From NCBI RefSeq assembly GCF_003046175.1, contig NZ_PZZM01000001.1, positions 2,249,001 to 2,313,000 on the forward strand: a stretch of DNA of 64,000 bases, given 5' to 3'. Every line of letters starts with the position of its first letter. Position 1 is the first letter of the stretch. Positions 8,345-18,173 of this stretch are shown piece after piece. The DNA comes from Bosea sp. 124 (GTDB taxonomy: Bacteria > Pseudomonadota > Alphaproteobacteria > Rhizobiales > Beijerinckiaceae). Below the pieces are notes generated by a model, which made no database searches, was not told where the DNA came from, and worked only from the letters and a program-made list of their open reading frames with translations. A program made the translations under genes and the position numbers.

Positions 8345-8923
8345 GATGTCGCGCCCTCTTCACTCCTCGGCCTCTGGTGGGCAAGAGGGCACGTGTCCTG
8401 ATTCGCGCAGCGAAAGCCCCGTCCGGCTCGTGCCGCGGGGTTTTCGGGCCTCGATGCATCCGGAGGGATGCGCGGGGAGAGGTGGCGTCGCAGTCGACGA
8501 CTGCGTGCCGGTGTCGATGTCGAAGTCGATATGTCGAAGCAGCGCCAACAGCCGCCACCCCGCCCCGCGCGCGGTTGTCTTCCGGTGCCCCCGTCGTGCT
8601 TTGATGTCTCGGCACGAGACCGGACCCGCCTCGGCCCGGACGACGATCGACCCCTCCAGGGCCGCAAGCCAGCGACGGCCACGACCCTGAACACCGCAAC
8701 TCCACCCGGCCGCACGACGCCTCGCGACAGCCCCCCTGGTCGGGCGGAACGGCGAGAGAATAGGCATGGGAAGAGAGGGCGGGGATAAGATTTCCGCACG
8801 CCGTCATGCTCGGGCCTGACCCGAACCTCTCATGGCGAGGAGGTTGCGGCGCCCGATCTTGCCCGAGATTCACGGGCTTCCGCTTCGCTCTACCCGGGAA
8901 CGGCGGCAGGCGGTGCCTGCCCC
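8345..8923. other. Gene-free stretch between convergent operons
   Basis: About 580 bases with no convincing gene. Open frames of 60-150 codons occur on both strands, but they overlap one another, are Arg/Pro-rich and match no family I know, as expected for GC-rich non-coding DNA. The stretch holds a terminator-like hairpin (8416-8444), a 7-bp stem-loop at 8489-8505, and a 7-bp stem-loop (8905-8911 with 8915-8921) 3 bases beyond the stop of the phosphodiesterase gene. Confidence 0.5.
8416..8444 (+). terminator. Intrinsic terminator-like hairpin with T-run
   Basis: The order is CCCCG, two unpaired bases, CGGC, loop tcgt, GCCG, CGGGG, then TTTT (8441-8444). On the opposite strand the same stem is followed by TTT, so it can serve both convergent operons. 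It is about 190 bases after the stop of the binding-protein gene. Confidence 0.55.
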
Positions 8924-10399
8924 TCAATGCCCCCCGCCGAGGATGAAGCGGCGGCCCTGCTGCTCGACGATGTCGACATGCTGGGCGAAGTTGCCCGTGC
9001 CGGCCGAATGGCGGGCGATGCGCGCCTCCTCTCCCGGCGGGCGGGCAAGATCGCGGCCGACCATGGTCGACGCCGGGGTGAGGCCGAGCAGGCCCAGCAC
9101 GGTCGGCGTGATGTCGATGATGCCGGCGGGCTCCTGCGAGATGGCAGCCGCGCCGCCATCCTCGCCATGGGCGAGGATCAGCACGGTGTTGAGCTCGTGC
9201 GGGTTGAGGCCGCCATGCATGCCGCCGCCAAGCGGTACGTCACCCGGCGTCATCGCTCCCAGACCGGGCAGCCCGTACGGGTCGGCCGTCAGCGTCGAGC
9301 CCAGGATGAACATCAGGTCGGGCTGGCGCTCATGGCCTGCGCCTACGAGCCCGAGCGAGAGCGTGCCGTCGACCTGCCCCTCGACCTCGTTGCGCGCGGG
9401 GGAGAAGAGATGGCCGATCGAGGGCTGTTCCATCAGCCAGGCGGCGAGGCGGGCGAGCGTCGCGCGGTCGCCGCCCTCGCGGAGGCGGATCTCGCCGCTG
9501 ATTCCGCCGGTCGCGGTCAGCGCGGCATCGCCGATGTCCTTCGCCGAACTCAGGGAGAAGCCCGCCCCCTGGGCAGCCTCGAACAGGGGCTCGATCGTGC
9601 CGGTCGAGATCTGGCCATGGTCGGAGGCTGCGATCACCGCGATGCGTTCGGCATCGGGCTGAGCCTCGACCCAGTCGAGGATCGTGCCGAAGGCCCGGTC
9701 CGCCTCCTGCAGCGCGGCCTTCGCCTCGGCCGAACCGAGGCCCTTGTAGTGGAAGGTCGTGTCCGGCTCGCTGAACCAGATCAAGGCGACGTCGGGGGCC
9801 AGCGCCGGCAGGACATGCTCGGTCATCAGCCTGCCGCCATAGCGCAGATCATTGAGGCGCGGCAGTTCGCGTTCCGGCAGCGGGCCGAGCCGATCGAGCG
9901 CCTCGGCGACGGCCTCCGGCGTCTGCGTCGCCTCGGCGCCATGTATCGAAAAGGTCCAGTGGCCATTGGCGCGGGCGCGCGGGCTGATGAAATGCGCCGA
10001 GCCGGGCGAGCCGGTATGGACGACGGCGAGCCGCCGGCCCTGCCGCGCCAGCACGTCGCCCAGCGTGTCGACTGCGATGAGACGGCCATCGTGATGCGCC
10101 TCGGCCCGGCGGATCATCTCCGCGCTGCCGGTGTCGAAGATGCGCTCGGGGATGGCCTGCCGGTGATGGAAGGCGTTGTTGACGATGCCATGGACACCCG
10201 GAGGCGCGCCGGTCGCGATCGAGCTCGTGGCGACGCGGGTGACCGAGGGGAAGACGCTGCGCGCCTGCCGGAACCAGATGCCGCGTGCGGCCAGCCGCAC
10301 AAGGTTCGGCGTCAGCTCCGGCGTGACCAGATCGGGCCGGAGCCCGTCGAAGACCGCGACGACAACCCGGTCGGCTTTCGCTGCTTCGTCATGTGCCAT
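8924..10399 (-). CDS. Alkaline phosphatase-superfamily phosphodiesterase (type I phosphodiesterase/nucleotide pyrophosphatase)
   Basis: A 491-residue metal-dependent hydrolase. The N-terminus VVVAVFDGLRPD supplies metal ligand Asp18, and the nucleophile is Thr54 in FPSVTRVATSS, as in nucleotide pyrophosphatase/phosphodiesterases. Further metal ligands Asp260-His261 are in ASDHGQ, with another His in the HGGLNPHELN region. No clear signal peptide is seen, so it is probably cytoplasmic. It is the last gene of the minus-strand operon with the two transporter ATPases. Family members cleave phosphodiester or phosphonate bonds in nucleotides, lipids or glycerophosphocholine-like compounds. With the GDPD gene in the other half-operon, this argues for a phosphodiester substrate of the transporter. 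The exact substrate is inference. Confidence 0.85.
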   Translation of the reverse strand: MAHDEAAKADRVVVAVFDGLRPDLVTPELTPNLVRLAARGIWFRQARSVFPSVTRVATSSIATGAPPGVHGIVNNAFHHRQAIPERIFDTGSAEMIRRAEAHHDGRLIAVDTLGDVLARQGRRLAVVHTGSPGSAHFISPRARANGHWTFSIHGAEATQTPEAVAEALDRLGPLPERELPRLNDLRYGGRLMTEHVLPALAPDVALIWFSEPDTTFHYKGLGSAEAKAALQEADRAFGTILDWVEAQPDAERIAVIAASDHGQISTGTIEPLFEAAQGAGFSLSSAKDIGDAALTATGGISGEIRLREGGDRATLARLAAWLMEQPSIGHLFSPARNEVEGQVDGTLSLGLVGAGHERQPDLMFILGSTLTADPYGLPGLGAMTPGDVPLGGGMHGGLNPHELNTVLILAHGEDGGAAAISQEPAGIIDITPTVLGLLGLTPASTMVGRDLARPPGEEARIARHSAGTGNFAQHVDIVEQQGRRFILGGGH

Positions 10400-10432
10400 G
10401 GGATGTCTGTCCAGGGTGGGAGGGCGGTCGGC

Positions 10433-11418
<986 letters not shown>

Positions 11419-11422
<4 letters not shown>

Positions 11423-12540
11423 GCGGATGATCCGGCGGTGGCGAGGAGAGGCGGGAGGAGCGGGGACAGCGGGGCGGCCTTGTCCTCCGCGATCCGGTCG
11501 AGGCGCAGGCAGGCGGCCCGGCGATCCTGCCCGGCCAGAACGAGCGGGGGATGTCCGGCCGCGGAACAGGCAGGCGCGGCGAAGGTGCAGCGGGGCGCGA
11601 AGGCGCAACCCGGCGGCAGCGCATCGGGAGCCGGCACGGTGCCGGGAATGGGCTCGAGGCGGAGGCGCGGCCCTTCGAGCGAGGGCAGCGCCGCGAGCAG
11701 CCCGCGCGTATAGGGGTGGCGCGGCTGCAGCAGCAGCTCCCGCGTCGGCGCCGTCTCGACGATGCGGCCGGCATACATCACCGCGACGCGGTCGCAGAGA
11801 TCGGCGACGACGCCGAGATCATGCGAGATCAGGACGAGCGCCATGCCGCTGTCGCGGCGAATGTCGCGGATCAGATCGAGGATCTGGGCCTGGATCGTGG
11901 CGTCGAGGGCCGTCGTCGGCTCGTCCGCGATCAGCACCTGGGGCTCGCAGGCCAAAGCGAGCGCGATCATCACGCGCTGGTTCATGCCGCCGGAAAATTC
12001 ATGCGGATACTGCCGCAGCCGGCGCGGGCCGTCGGCGATGCCGACCCGGTCAAGCAAGCGCAGTGCCTCGCGGCGCGCAGGTTCGCCGGTCAGGCCGCGA
12101 TGCAGCCGCAGGACCTCGTCGAGCTGGCGGCCGATGCTGTGGACCGGGTTGAGCGAGCTGGTCGGGTCCTGGAAGATCATGCCGATCCGCCGGCCCCGCA
12201 CGGTCGCGAGGTCGTGCTCGCCCATCACGGCGAGATCGCGACCGGCCAGCAGCACGCGGCCGGAGGTCGCGACGTCGCGGCCGAGCAGGCGCAGCGCCGC
12301 GAGCCAGGTCACGCTCTTGCCGCAGCCCGATTCGCCGACGATGCCGAGCGCCTCGCCCCGCGCCAGCGCAAGGTCGATGCCGCGCACCAGCGCGACCGCG
12401 CCGTCAGGGCGGGCGACGGTGACGGTGAAGCCGTCGAGTTCGAGCAGCGGTGCGGCTGCCGGCGAGCCCGCGAGCCGCCCGAGGCCGTCGGAGGCGGGGC
12501 TCTGCGCCGGTGTCAGGTTCATCGCGCCGATACAGCGCAT
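11419..12540 (-). CDS. ABC transporter ATP-binding protein, DppD/OppD type
   Basis: A 373-residue ATPase subunit. It shows Walker A GESGCGKSVTW, the Q-loop FQDPTSSLNPVHSIG, signature FSGGMNQR, Walker B IADEPTTALD and the H-loop ISHDLG. A C-terminal oligo_HPY domain begins HPYTRGLLAALP. GAAGGG lies about 9 bases before the ATG at 12540; an internal Met six codons later is a less supported alternative. It is the first gene of the operon ATPase-ATPase-phosphodiesterase and is divergent from a Crp/Fnr regulator, with 84 bases between the two starts that must hold both promoters. Confidence 0.92.
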
Positions 12541-12624
12541 GCGGATGACCCTTCAATGACAGTGCCGATGGCGGCCGGCCTCGAACGCGCGGAACGATGC
12601 CGACGGCACCGCGTTTGAGAAGGG

Positions 12625-13368
12625 ATGAACCAAGAGATCACCGCGCCCAAGCTGCAGTCGCTCGTCAATGCGCTGATGCTGCGAGACGAGCTCAGCCACG
12701 AGGAGCGCACCCTCATCGAGGGCATGGCGATGCGTCGGAAGATCGTGCGGAAGGGCGACGAACTCGTCGCCCAGCATTCTCAGCCCTCCGAGAGCTGCAT
12801 CGTCGTCAAGGGCTTCACCGCCCGCGAGGTTCTTCTCGATGACGGGAAACGCCAGATCACGGCGCTGCACATCCCCGGCGACTTCGTCGACCTGCATGCC
12901 TTCCTGCTGAAGGTGATGGACCACAGCGTCGTCGCCCTGACCGATTGCGAGGTGGGCTATGTGCCGCATCGCGAATTGCTGCGCGTGATCGATCGATCAC
13001 CGCATCTCGGCCGGCTGTTCTGGCTCTCGACCGTCATCGACGGTGCGATCCAGCGGGCCTGGATCACGTCCAGCGGCCGCCGCTCGGCGACGGCCCATCT
13101 CGGCCACCTGATCTGCGAACTCTATCTGCGCCTGAGCGCGGCCGATCTGGCGCGGGACGGCCGCTTCTCCTTTCCGGTGCCGCAGAGCGAACTGGCCGAT
13201 GCGCTCGGCTTCTCGCTCGTCCACGTCAACCGGACGCTGCAGGAACTGCGTGCCACCGGCTTCGTCACCTGGAAGGGCAGCGCCATCACCATCACCGATT
13301 TCGACGGGCTGGCGGCGCTTTCGCAGTTCGATCCGACTTATCTCAATCTGATCCGGTTGCCGCGCTGA
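12625..13368 (+). CDS. Crp/Fnr family transcriptional regulator
   Basis: A 247-residue regulator with an N-terminal cyclic-nucleotide-binding-like beta-barrel (about residues 30-150, including CIVVKGFTAREVLLDDGKRQI and HIPGDFVDLHAF) and a C-terminal winged helix with recognition helix ADALGFSLVHVNRTLQEL. No cluster of N-terminal cysteines is seen, so it is not an Fnr-type iron-sulfur sensor. The effector is unknown. GAGAAGGG abuts the ATG almost directly, unusually close for a ribosome site, so a start a few codons downstream cannot be excluded. It is divergent from the ATPase half of the phosphodiester-linked transporter and is a candidate regulator of it, though many such proteins act elsewhere. 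Confidence 0.88.
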   Translation: MNQEITAPKLQSLVNALMLRDELSHEERTLIEGMAMRRKIVRKGDELVAQHSQPSESCIVVKGFTAREVLLDDGKRQITALHIPGDFVDLHAFLLKVMDHSVVALTDCEVGYVPHRELLRVIDRSPHLGRLFWLSTVIDGAIQRAWITSSGRRSATAHLGHLICELYLRLSAADLARDGRFSFPVPQSELADALGFSLVHVNRTLQELRATGFVTWKGSAITITDFDGLAALSQFDPTYLNLIRLPR

Positions 13369-13402
13369 CGGAACCGATCGCATCGCCGGAGATTGCTGCG
13401 AG

Positions 13403-13681
13403 ATGCCCCGCTATTTCATCGACAGCTCCGACGGGAATTTCTCCCATATCGACGCCGAGGGCGTCGAGCTGGCGGGCGATGCCGCCGCCCGCTATCTCGC
13501 GCTCGATGCCTTGCCGGACATGGTGAGGGAGGTCCTGCCCGATGGCGACAAGCGCGAATTCGCGGTTTGCGTCCGCGATGAATTCGGCAAGGTGATCTAC
13601 AGCGCCAGCCTGACGCTTGCCGGTGCCTGGCGCGAATCCGGGCGGCGGGAGTCCGATGAAGGGCCGGCGCTCGATCTCTGA
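13403..13681 (+). CDS. DUF6894 family small protein
   Basis: A 92-residue protein beginning MPRYFIDSSDG, with the layout of the small DUF6894 family that is frequent in Hyphomicrobiales: an MPRYF start, a central D-x-x-G-x-E/L-x-D-x-x-A segment (DAEGVELAGDAAARYLALDAL), and a C-terminal VRDEFGKVIYSASLT strand. Function unknown. It follows the Crp/Fnr gene by 34 bases on the same strand and may be co-transcribed with it. No signal peptide or membrane segment is seen. Confidence 0.75.
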   Translation: MPRYFIDSSDGNFSHIDAEGVELAGDAAARYLALDALPDMVREVLPDGDKREFAVCVRDEFGKVIYSASLTLAGAWRESGRRESDEGPALDL

Positions 13682-13910
13682 GGCGGGCGCTTCCTTATGT
13701 CCGGGGAGGTGCGATCGCGACGTCGCGGATCGGGTTGCCAGGCGAAGGCGTCGATACCGATCGCGATCGTGGGCGGTATGTCGAACCCATCGTCTGGGCG
13801 CCCTGCGGCGCGGCGGCGCGTTCCTTCAAGGCTCCAAGACTCTGACAAGACCGGGTTGGTTCGGTCTGGCCGGTTATCGTCATTGACGGTTGTTTTCGTT
13901 TGGAGCGAGA

Positions 13911-14342
13911 ATGACGCGGCGCAACCTGGTAGAAGTCGTCACGATGGCGCATCTGTCGATTCTGGGAGCTATTGTATTTTTGGCTGGCGCACACGCTGGA
14001 TCGGCGCAGGCGGCCTGCCAGAATCAAATGGAAGGCCCTTTAGATTTCAGCCAAAATAATCGATTGACTGCTTACTCGACGATGGATCGTGATGGATGCC
14101 GTTATAGTTATGCTCTCGATAGAAATGGCTATAATCACAGGCTAGGTCAGTCGGTTCTCGAAAAATCGGAGATAATGAGTTCGCCGAAAAATGGAAGCTT
14201 GGCGCAGATTGGACAATTCTCGTTCTTTTACAAACCAAAGCCGAATTTTATCGGGAAAGATAATTTTGTGATTTACGTTTGCGGCACGAATCTTGGTGGA
14301 AAGGGCTGCTCCAGATTGAGCTATGATGTAACTGTAAAGTAA
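13911..14342 (+). CDS. Small secreted protein with Ig/cadherin-like fold features, low GC
   Basis: A 143-residue protein with an N-terminal signal peptide (Arg-rich start, hydrophobic core LSILGAIVFLAGAHAG, likely cleavage near AQAA). The mature part has four cysteines and ends in a pattern seen in bacterial Ig-like/cadherin-type domains: PKNGSL, FFYKPKPNFIGKDNFVIYVC, then SYDVTV. ATG 13911 is preceded by GGAG at a good distance; an in-frame TTG 21 bases upstream is less likely. The gene is clearly AT-richer than all its neighbours and uses codons such as ATA, AAA and TTT that are rare around it. That, and its place beside a tRNA gene, suggest horizontal acquisition. Function unknown. Confidence 0.7.
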   Translation: MTRRNLVEVVTMAHLSILGAIVFLAGAHAGSAQAACQNQMEGPLDFSQNNRLTAYSTMDRDGCRYSYALDRNGYNHRLGQSVLEKSEIMSSPKNGSLAQIGQFSFFYKPKPNFIGKDNFVIYVCGTNLGGKGCSRLSYDVTVK

Positions 14343-14572
14343 CTCGGGAAATCTCCACAATTGTTGTCGGTGGGTTGTGAGTTCTTGCTCTGATCGATGG
14401 AACAGGCCCAGGCGTTGGACTGGTTCGCTGTCTCCATCACACGCGCATTACCCGCCAAGGCCGTACGATACCGAGCCGGTCGGCGGAATCGGCTCTGGAA
14501 CCGTGCGTTCCAGCAAAATTGTCGCCCGAGCCGGTGTGGCGAGCTGTTCCGCAATCACTGAATTGAAAAATA

Positions 14573-14649
<77 letters not shown>

Positions 14650-14677
14650 GCGCGCCAAACCGTGTAGCATAATCGCC

Positions 14678-15496
14678 ATGCCGGTGAAGCCTCTTCTTGT
14701 CGTTTTCCTCGTGGCCGCTGTTCTTGCCCTGCCGCCGCTCGCCGGGCCGGTCCGGGCCAGCGATGCCTGTTCCGAACTCGCGCCGGACAGTCCGACGGTG
14801 CGCCTCGTGGGGCTGGATGAGGCCGGCGATCCGGTCCTGGCGGATGGAAGGCGGCTTCGTCTCGTCGGGCTGGCGCCGCGCCAGGACGATGCCGAGGCCG
14901 CGCGTTTCGCCGCCGGGATCGGTCCGTGGCGCGACCGGGATCTCAGGCTCGTGCTGCTCGGTGCAAGCGATCGCTGGGGCCGGCTGCCGGCACGGCTCTA
15001 CGCGCCGGCGGAGGACGGCGAGGCCATACCCCGGGACGTTGCCGCCGCATTGCTGCGCGAGGGCGCGGCCTCGCCCCTGCCGGACGCCGGCACGGCGCGA
15101 TGCGGGGTTCAAGCTCAAAGCGCTCGGGCGAAGGCGCGATCGGGCCGGGCCGCGGCTCCGACGATGCCCGTCGCAGCGGGTGCGACAACCGATTTCGCCA
15201 TCGACGGTCATGATGTCGCCGCGCTCAGGGCGCATGAAGGGCGTCTCGTGTTGCTGGAGGGGCGGATCGCCTCGGTCGGCGAGCGCGCGCAACGGACCTA
15301 TCTGAATTTTTCGCGCCGGCGCGGGGAGGCCGCGTCGATCGTGCTGTCGAAGAGGCTGTGGCGCGAGATGCAGGATACCGGCTGGACCGCGAGCGGGGTC
15401 GGCGGTAAACGCTTGCGGGCGCGTGGCGTCCTCTCCGGCCGGGATGGGCTGCTGCTCGACGTGACCTCGAAGCTCGCCCTGGAACTGGTCGACTGA
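14678..15496 (+). CDS. Exported thermonuclease-like protein with OB-fold-like C-terminal half
   Basis: A 272-residue protein with a signal peptide (hydrophobic core VVFLVAAVLALPPLAGP, cleavage near VRAS). Residues 40-140 look like a staphylococcal-nuclease domain (DGRRLRLVGLAP, DRWGRLPARLY, LLREGAASP), but the usual catalytic Arg/Glu pattern (RLxGIDxPE) is not preserved, so nuclease activity is doubtful. Residues 180-272 contain the pattern LEGRIASVGER..RTYLNFSRR typical of OB-fold nucleic-acid-binding segments. It ends 4 bases before the M48 protease gene, so the two likely form an operon. Periplasmic location is inferred; substrate unknown. Confidence 0.7.
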   Translation: MPVKPLLVVFLVAAVLALPPLAGPVRASDACSELAPDSPTVRLVGLDEAGDPVLADGRRLRLVGLAPRQDDAEAARFAAGIGPWRDRDLRLVLLGASDRWGRLPARLYAPAEDGEAIPRDVAAALLREGAASPLPDAGTARCGVQAQSARAKARSGRAAAPTMPVAAGATTDFAIDGHDVAALRAHEGRLVLLEGRIASVGERAQRTYLNFSRRRGEAASIVLSKRLWREMQDTGWTASGVGGKRLRARGVLSGRDGLLLDVTSKLALELVD

Positions 15497-15500
15497 CGGA

Positions 15501-16985
15501 ATGCTGGCGTTCTGGCGACACGGATTTCTGCTTTGTCCCAAACGGCTGGCCGCGTTCGCGCTTCCGGCCCTGCTGCTCGTCGCCTGCTCGGGCGACCAGA
15601 GCGTGCTTTTGCCGCCGCAGCGTCCGGCCGATGGCGAGTTCGCGCCGCGCGTCAGCACGGTCCAGCGCGCCTCGGACAGCGAGCACCAGCGCCTGCTCTC
15701 GGCCTTCGGCGGCGAATATCGGGCGCCGAAGGCGCGTGCCGTGCTGGACGAGGTGGTGCAGCGTCTGGCGAAAGCGGGCGAAGGCCAGATCGGCGCCTAC
15801 GAGATCACCATCCTGAATTCGCCGGCAGTCAATGCCTTCGCGCTACCCAACGGCCGGCTCTACGTCACGCGCGGCCTGCTGGCTCTGGCGAACGACACCG
15901 CCGAGATCGCCTCGGTGCTGGCCCATGAGATCGCGCATGTCACGGCGCAGCACGCGGTCGAGCGGGCCGAGCGCGAGCTGGAATCGGCACTGGTCAGCCA
16001 GGTCGTGGCGCAGGTGCTGAAGGACCCGGCGCAAGGCGCGGCGGTGCAGGCCGGCTCGAAGCTGTCGCTTGCCAAATTCTCGCGGCAGCAGGAACTCACG
16101 GCCGACCAGATCAGCGTGCGAAACATCTCGCGCGCCGGCTACGATCCCTATGGCGCCGGGCGCTTCCTTGCGGCGCTGGGGCGCAACACCGCCTTCCGTA
16201 ACAGCGGCCAGAACCGGAGCGCGGACGACAAGCGTCTCGACATCCTGTCGAGCCATCCGCAGACGCCCGAGCGCATTGCCGCCGTGACTGCGGCTGCCCG
16301 GCAGATCGGGGCGCCCGGAATCGGCGAGCGCGACGCCGGACGCTGGCTTTCCGCGATCGACGGCATCGCCTATGGCGACGATCCGCGCGACGGCGTCGTG
16401 CGCGGGGTGCGCTACCTGAACAGCGCACTGCGCATCGGCTTCACCGCGCCGGAGGGCTTTGCGCTGGAGGCGGCGCGCGACATGGTGATCGGCGTCAGCG
16501 CCAGCGGCGCCCAGGCGCTGCGGTTCGATTCCGTGACGCTGAAGCCCGACCAGACACTGCAATCCTATGTCGCGGCCGGGTGGATCGACGGCGTCGTGAC
16601 GACGGCGGTCGAGACGCTCGACATCGCGGGCCAGCCGGCCGTGATCGCGGTGGGCAAGGGCACGGACTGGACCTTCCGCCTCGCCGCCGTCCAGGTCGGC
16701 AACCGGGTCTACCGCTTTATCCTGGCGGCACGCGGCAGCGGCGATCCGGAGCGGCCGATGCGGGCGCTGCTCGCCAGCTTTCGCGTGCTGAGCGCCGAAG
16801 AGGTGCAATCGGTCCGCCCGATGCAGATCAGGGCGGTGGCGGCCGCCGCCGGCGACACGCCTGCGGCGATGGCAGCGCGGATGCCGGAGCAGGAGCGCGC
16901 GCAGGACCTCTTCATGGTGCTGAACGGGATCGAGCGCGGCGGGGCGCTCGTGCCCGGCCAGCGCTACAAGATCGTCGCGGAATAG
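15501..16985 (+). CDS. M48 family metalloprotease, lipoprotein-like (BepA/YfgC type)
   Basis: A 494-residue zinc protease. The N-terminus has a signal ending in the lipobox LLVAC, so lipid attachment is likely. The zinc site HEIAH (His142-Glu143-His146) is followed by the third-ligand region QELTADQISV about 50 residues later. The C-terminal half is longer than in plain M48 domains and ends in GALVPGQRYKIV, resembling the end of a LysM-like peptidoglycan-binding motif. Such proteins act in the periplasm on misassembled outer-membrane proteins; that role here is inferred from the family. It starts 4 bases after the thermonuclease-like gene. Confidence 0.88.
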   Translation: MLAFWRHGFLLCPKRLAAFALPALLLVACSGDQSVLLPPQRPADGEFAPRVSTVQRASDSEHQRLLSAFGGEYRAPKARAVLDEVVQRLAKAGEGQIGAYEITILNSPAVNAFALPNGRLYVTRGLLALANDTAEIASVLAHEIAHVTAQHAVERAERELESALVSQVVAQVLKDPAQGAAVQAGSKLSLAKFSRQQELTADQISVRNISRAGYDPYGAGRFLAALGRNTAFRNSGQNRSADDKRLDILSSHPQTPERIAAVTAAARQIGAPGIGERDAGRWLSAIDGIAYGDDPRDGVVRGVRYLNSALRIGFTAPEGFALEAARDMVIGVSASGAQALRFDSVTLKPDQTLQSYVAAGWIDGVVTTAVETLDIAGQPAVIAVGKGTDWTFRLAAVQVGNRVYRFILAARGSGDPERPMRALLASFRVLSAEEVQSVRPMQIRAVAAAAGDTPAAMAARMPEQERAQDLFMVLNGIERGGALVPGQRYKIVAE

Positions 16986-17134
16986 CGCGCGCGGCTGGTT
17001 TTCCGGCGATCTTCACGAAGCCGCGATAGCGGCGTCGGCGCGGTTTTCGCGTGGGTGCGAGAGGCTAGGATGCCTGCCTCGCGCCTGTCCGGGCGAGAGA
17101 CGGTCTCTTCCGTCCGCAATGCCAGGAGGTCCCC

Positions 17135-18004
17135 ATGGCGCTCGATCGCCGGATCGTCGAACTCTACGACGAATACACGCATAAGCCGCTCGACCGCCGC
17201 GTCTTCTTCAACCGCCTGATGCTGCTCGCCGGCTCCACCGCGGCAGCCGAAGCCGCACTTGCGCTGCTCGAGCCGAACTATGCCCAGGCCCAGCAGATCG
17301 CGCCGGACGATGCCCGGGTCAAGGCCGAGCGGCTGGACGTCACGGTCGATGGTGTCGCGCTGAAAGGCTATCTGGTCGCGCCCAGGGCGGCAGGCCGGCG
17401 CGGCGGCGTGCTGGTCATTCATGAAAACCGCGGCCTCAACCCGCATATCGAGGATGTGACGCGGCGTATGGCGCTTGCCGGCTTCACCGCCCTGGGGCTC
17501 GATTTCCTGGCGCCGCTCGGCGGCACGCCCAGCGACCCGGACGAGGCGCGGGCGCTGTTTCCGCGCCTGCCGGCAGATGATGTCGTGCGTCAGGGCAGGG
17601 CGGCGCTGAAGCTCCTGGCCTCACGCCCGGATGCGACGGGGAAAACCGGGGCGATCGGCTTCTGCTGGGGTGGCGGCGTGGTCAACGATCTCGCGGTGGC
17701 GGCGCCTGAACTCGCGGCGGGCGTCGTCTTCTACGGCCGTTCGCCCGATCTCGCCAGGGTGCCGCAGATCAAGGCGCGGTTGCTGATCCAGCATGCGGCG
17801 CGCGATACGCGTCTGGTGCAGGGGCTGCCGGATTACGAGGCGGCGCTGAAGGCGGCCGGCATCCGCTATGAGGCCATCGTCTATCCGGATGTAGACCACG
17901 CCTTCCTGAACGACACCAGCGCGGAACGCTACAATGCCGCCGCGGCCAAGCAGGCCTGGGAGCGCTCCGTCGCCTTCCTCGCGGCGGAGACGGGAGCGGC
18001 GTAG
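17135..18004 (+). CDS. Dienelactone hydrolase family protein
   Basis: A 289-residue alpha/beta hydrolase. The nucleophile Cys177 lies in GFCWGGG, the acid Asp in HAARDTRL, and the His in DVDHAFLND. That Cys-Asp-His triad is the mark of dienelactone hydrolases. The N-terminus has a conserved leader (DRRIVELYDEYTH) and a hydrophobic segment around residues 27-50 ending in YAQAQQ, suggesting membrane association or export, as in many proteobacterial homologues. CCAGGAGG stands a few bases before the ATG and is a strong ribosome site. It is a single gene, convergent with carD across a shared terminator. The physiological substrate is not known. Confidence 0.88.
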   Translation: MALDRRIVELYDEYTHKPLDRRVFFNRLMLLAGSTAAAEAALALLEPNYAQAQQIAPDDARVKAERLDVTVDGVALKGYLVAPRAAGRRGGVLVIHENRGLNPHIEDVTRRMALAGFTALGLDFLAPLGGTPSDPDEARALFPRLPADDVVRQGRAALKLLASRPDATGKTGAIGFCWGGGVVNDLAVAAPELAAGVVFYGRSPDLARVPQIKARLLIQHAARDTRLVQGLPDYEAALKAAGIRYEAIVYPDVDHAFLNDTSAERYNAAAAKQAWERSVAFLAAETGAA

Positions 18005-18116
18005 CGGGCGCTTCCGGCTCCAGGCCGCCGGCCGACGCTGTCGCTTTTTAGATATGGCATCGGCCTTCTCCGAAAACCGCATTTCCGTTTTCGGGCCGAT
18101 GCGCGCCCGGAAAGCG

Positions 18117-18150
18117 AAAGGACCCGGCGGTTGCCCGCCGGGTCCTTTTT
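18117..18150. terminator. Bidirectional intrinsic terminator
   Basis: The stem GGACCCGGCGG/CCGCCGGGTCC with a short loop is flanked by AAA on the left and a run of six T on the right (18146-18151). On the plus strand it ends the dienelactone hydrolase transcript; read from the minus strand it follows the carD stop with TTT. Confidence 0.85.
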
Positions 18151-18173
18151 TCGTGCGAAGCGCGGTGCCTGGA

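Noticed and set aside
8250..8767. Open frames of 135-146 codons on both strands in the gap after the binding protein
   Set aside because: They overlap each other, include the palindromic repeat, have no ribosome sites and no recognisable domain.
13682..13910. Small open frames between the DUF6894 gene and the secreted protein gene
   Set aside because: No ribosome sites or domains, and frames on both strands overlap; treated as intergenic.
14343..14572. Integrase or attachment-site duplication beside the tRNA gene
   Set aside because: No integrase-like protein and no second copy of the tRNA 3' end was found by eye in the window.
18070..18094. Inverted repeat ccgaaaac/gttttcgg after the dienelactone hydrolase
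   Set aside because: Short stem with a 9-base loop; the strong terminator 25 bases further explains the 3' end, so no separate feature is claimed.
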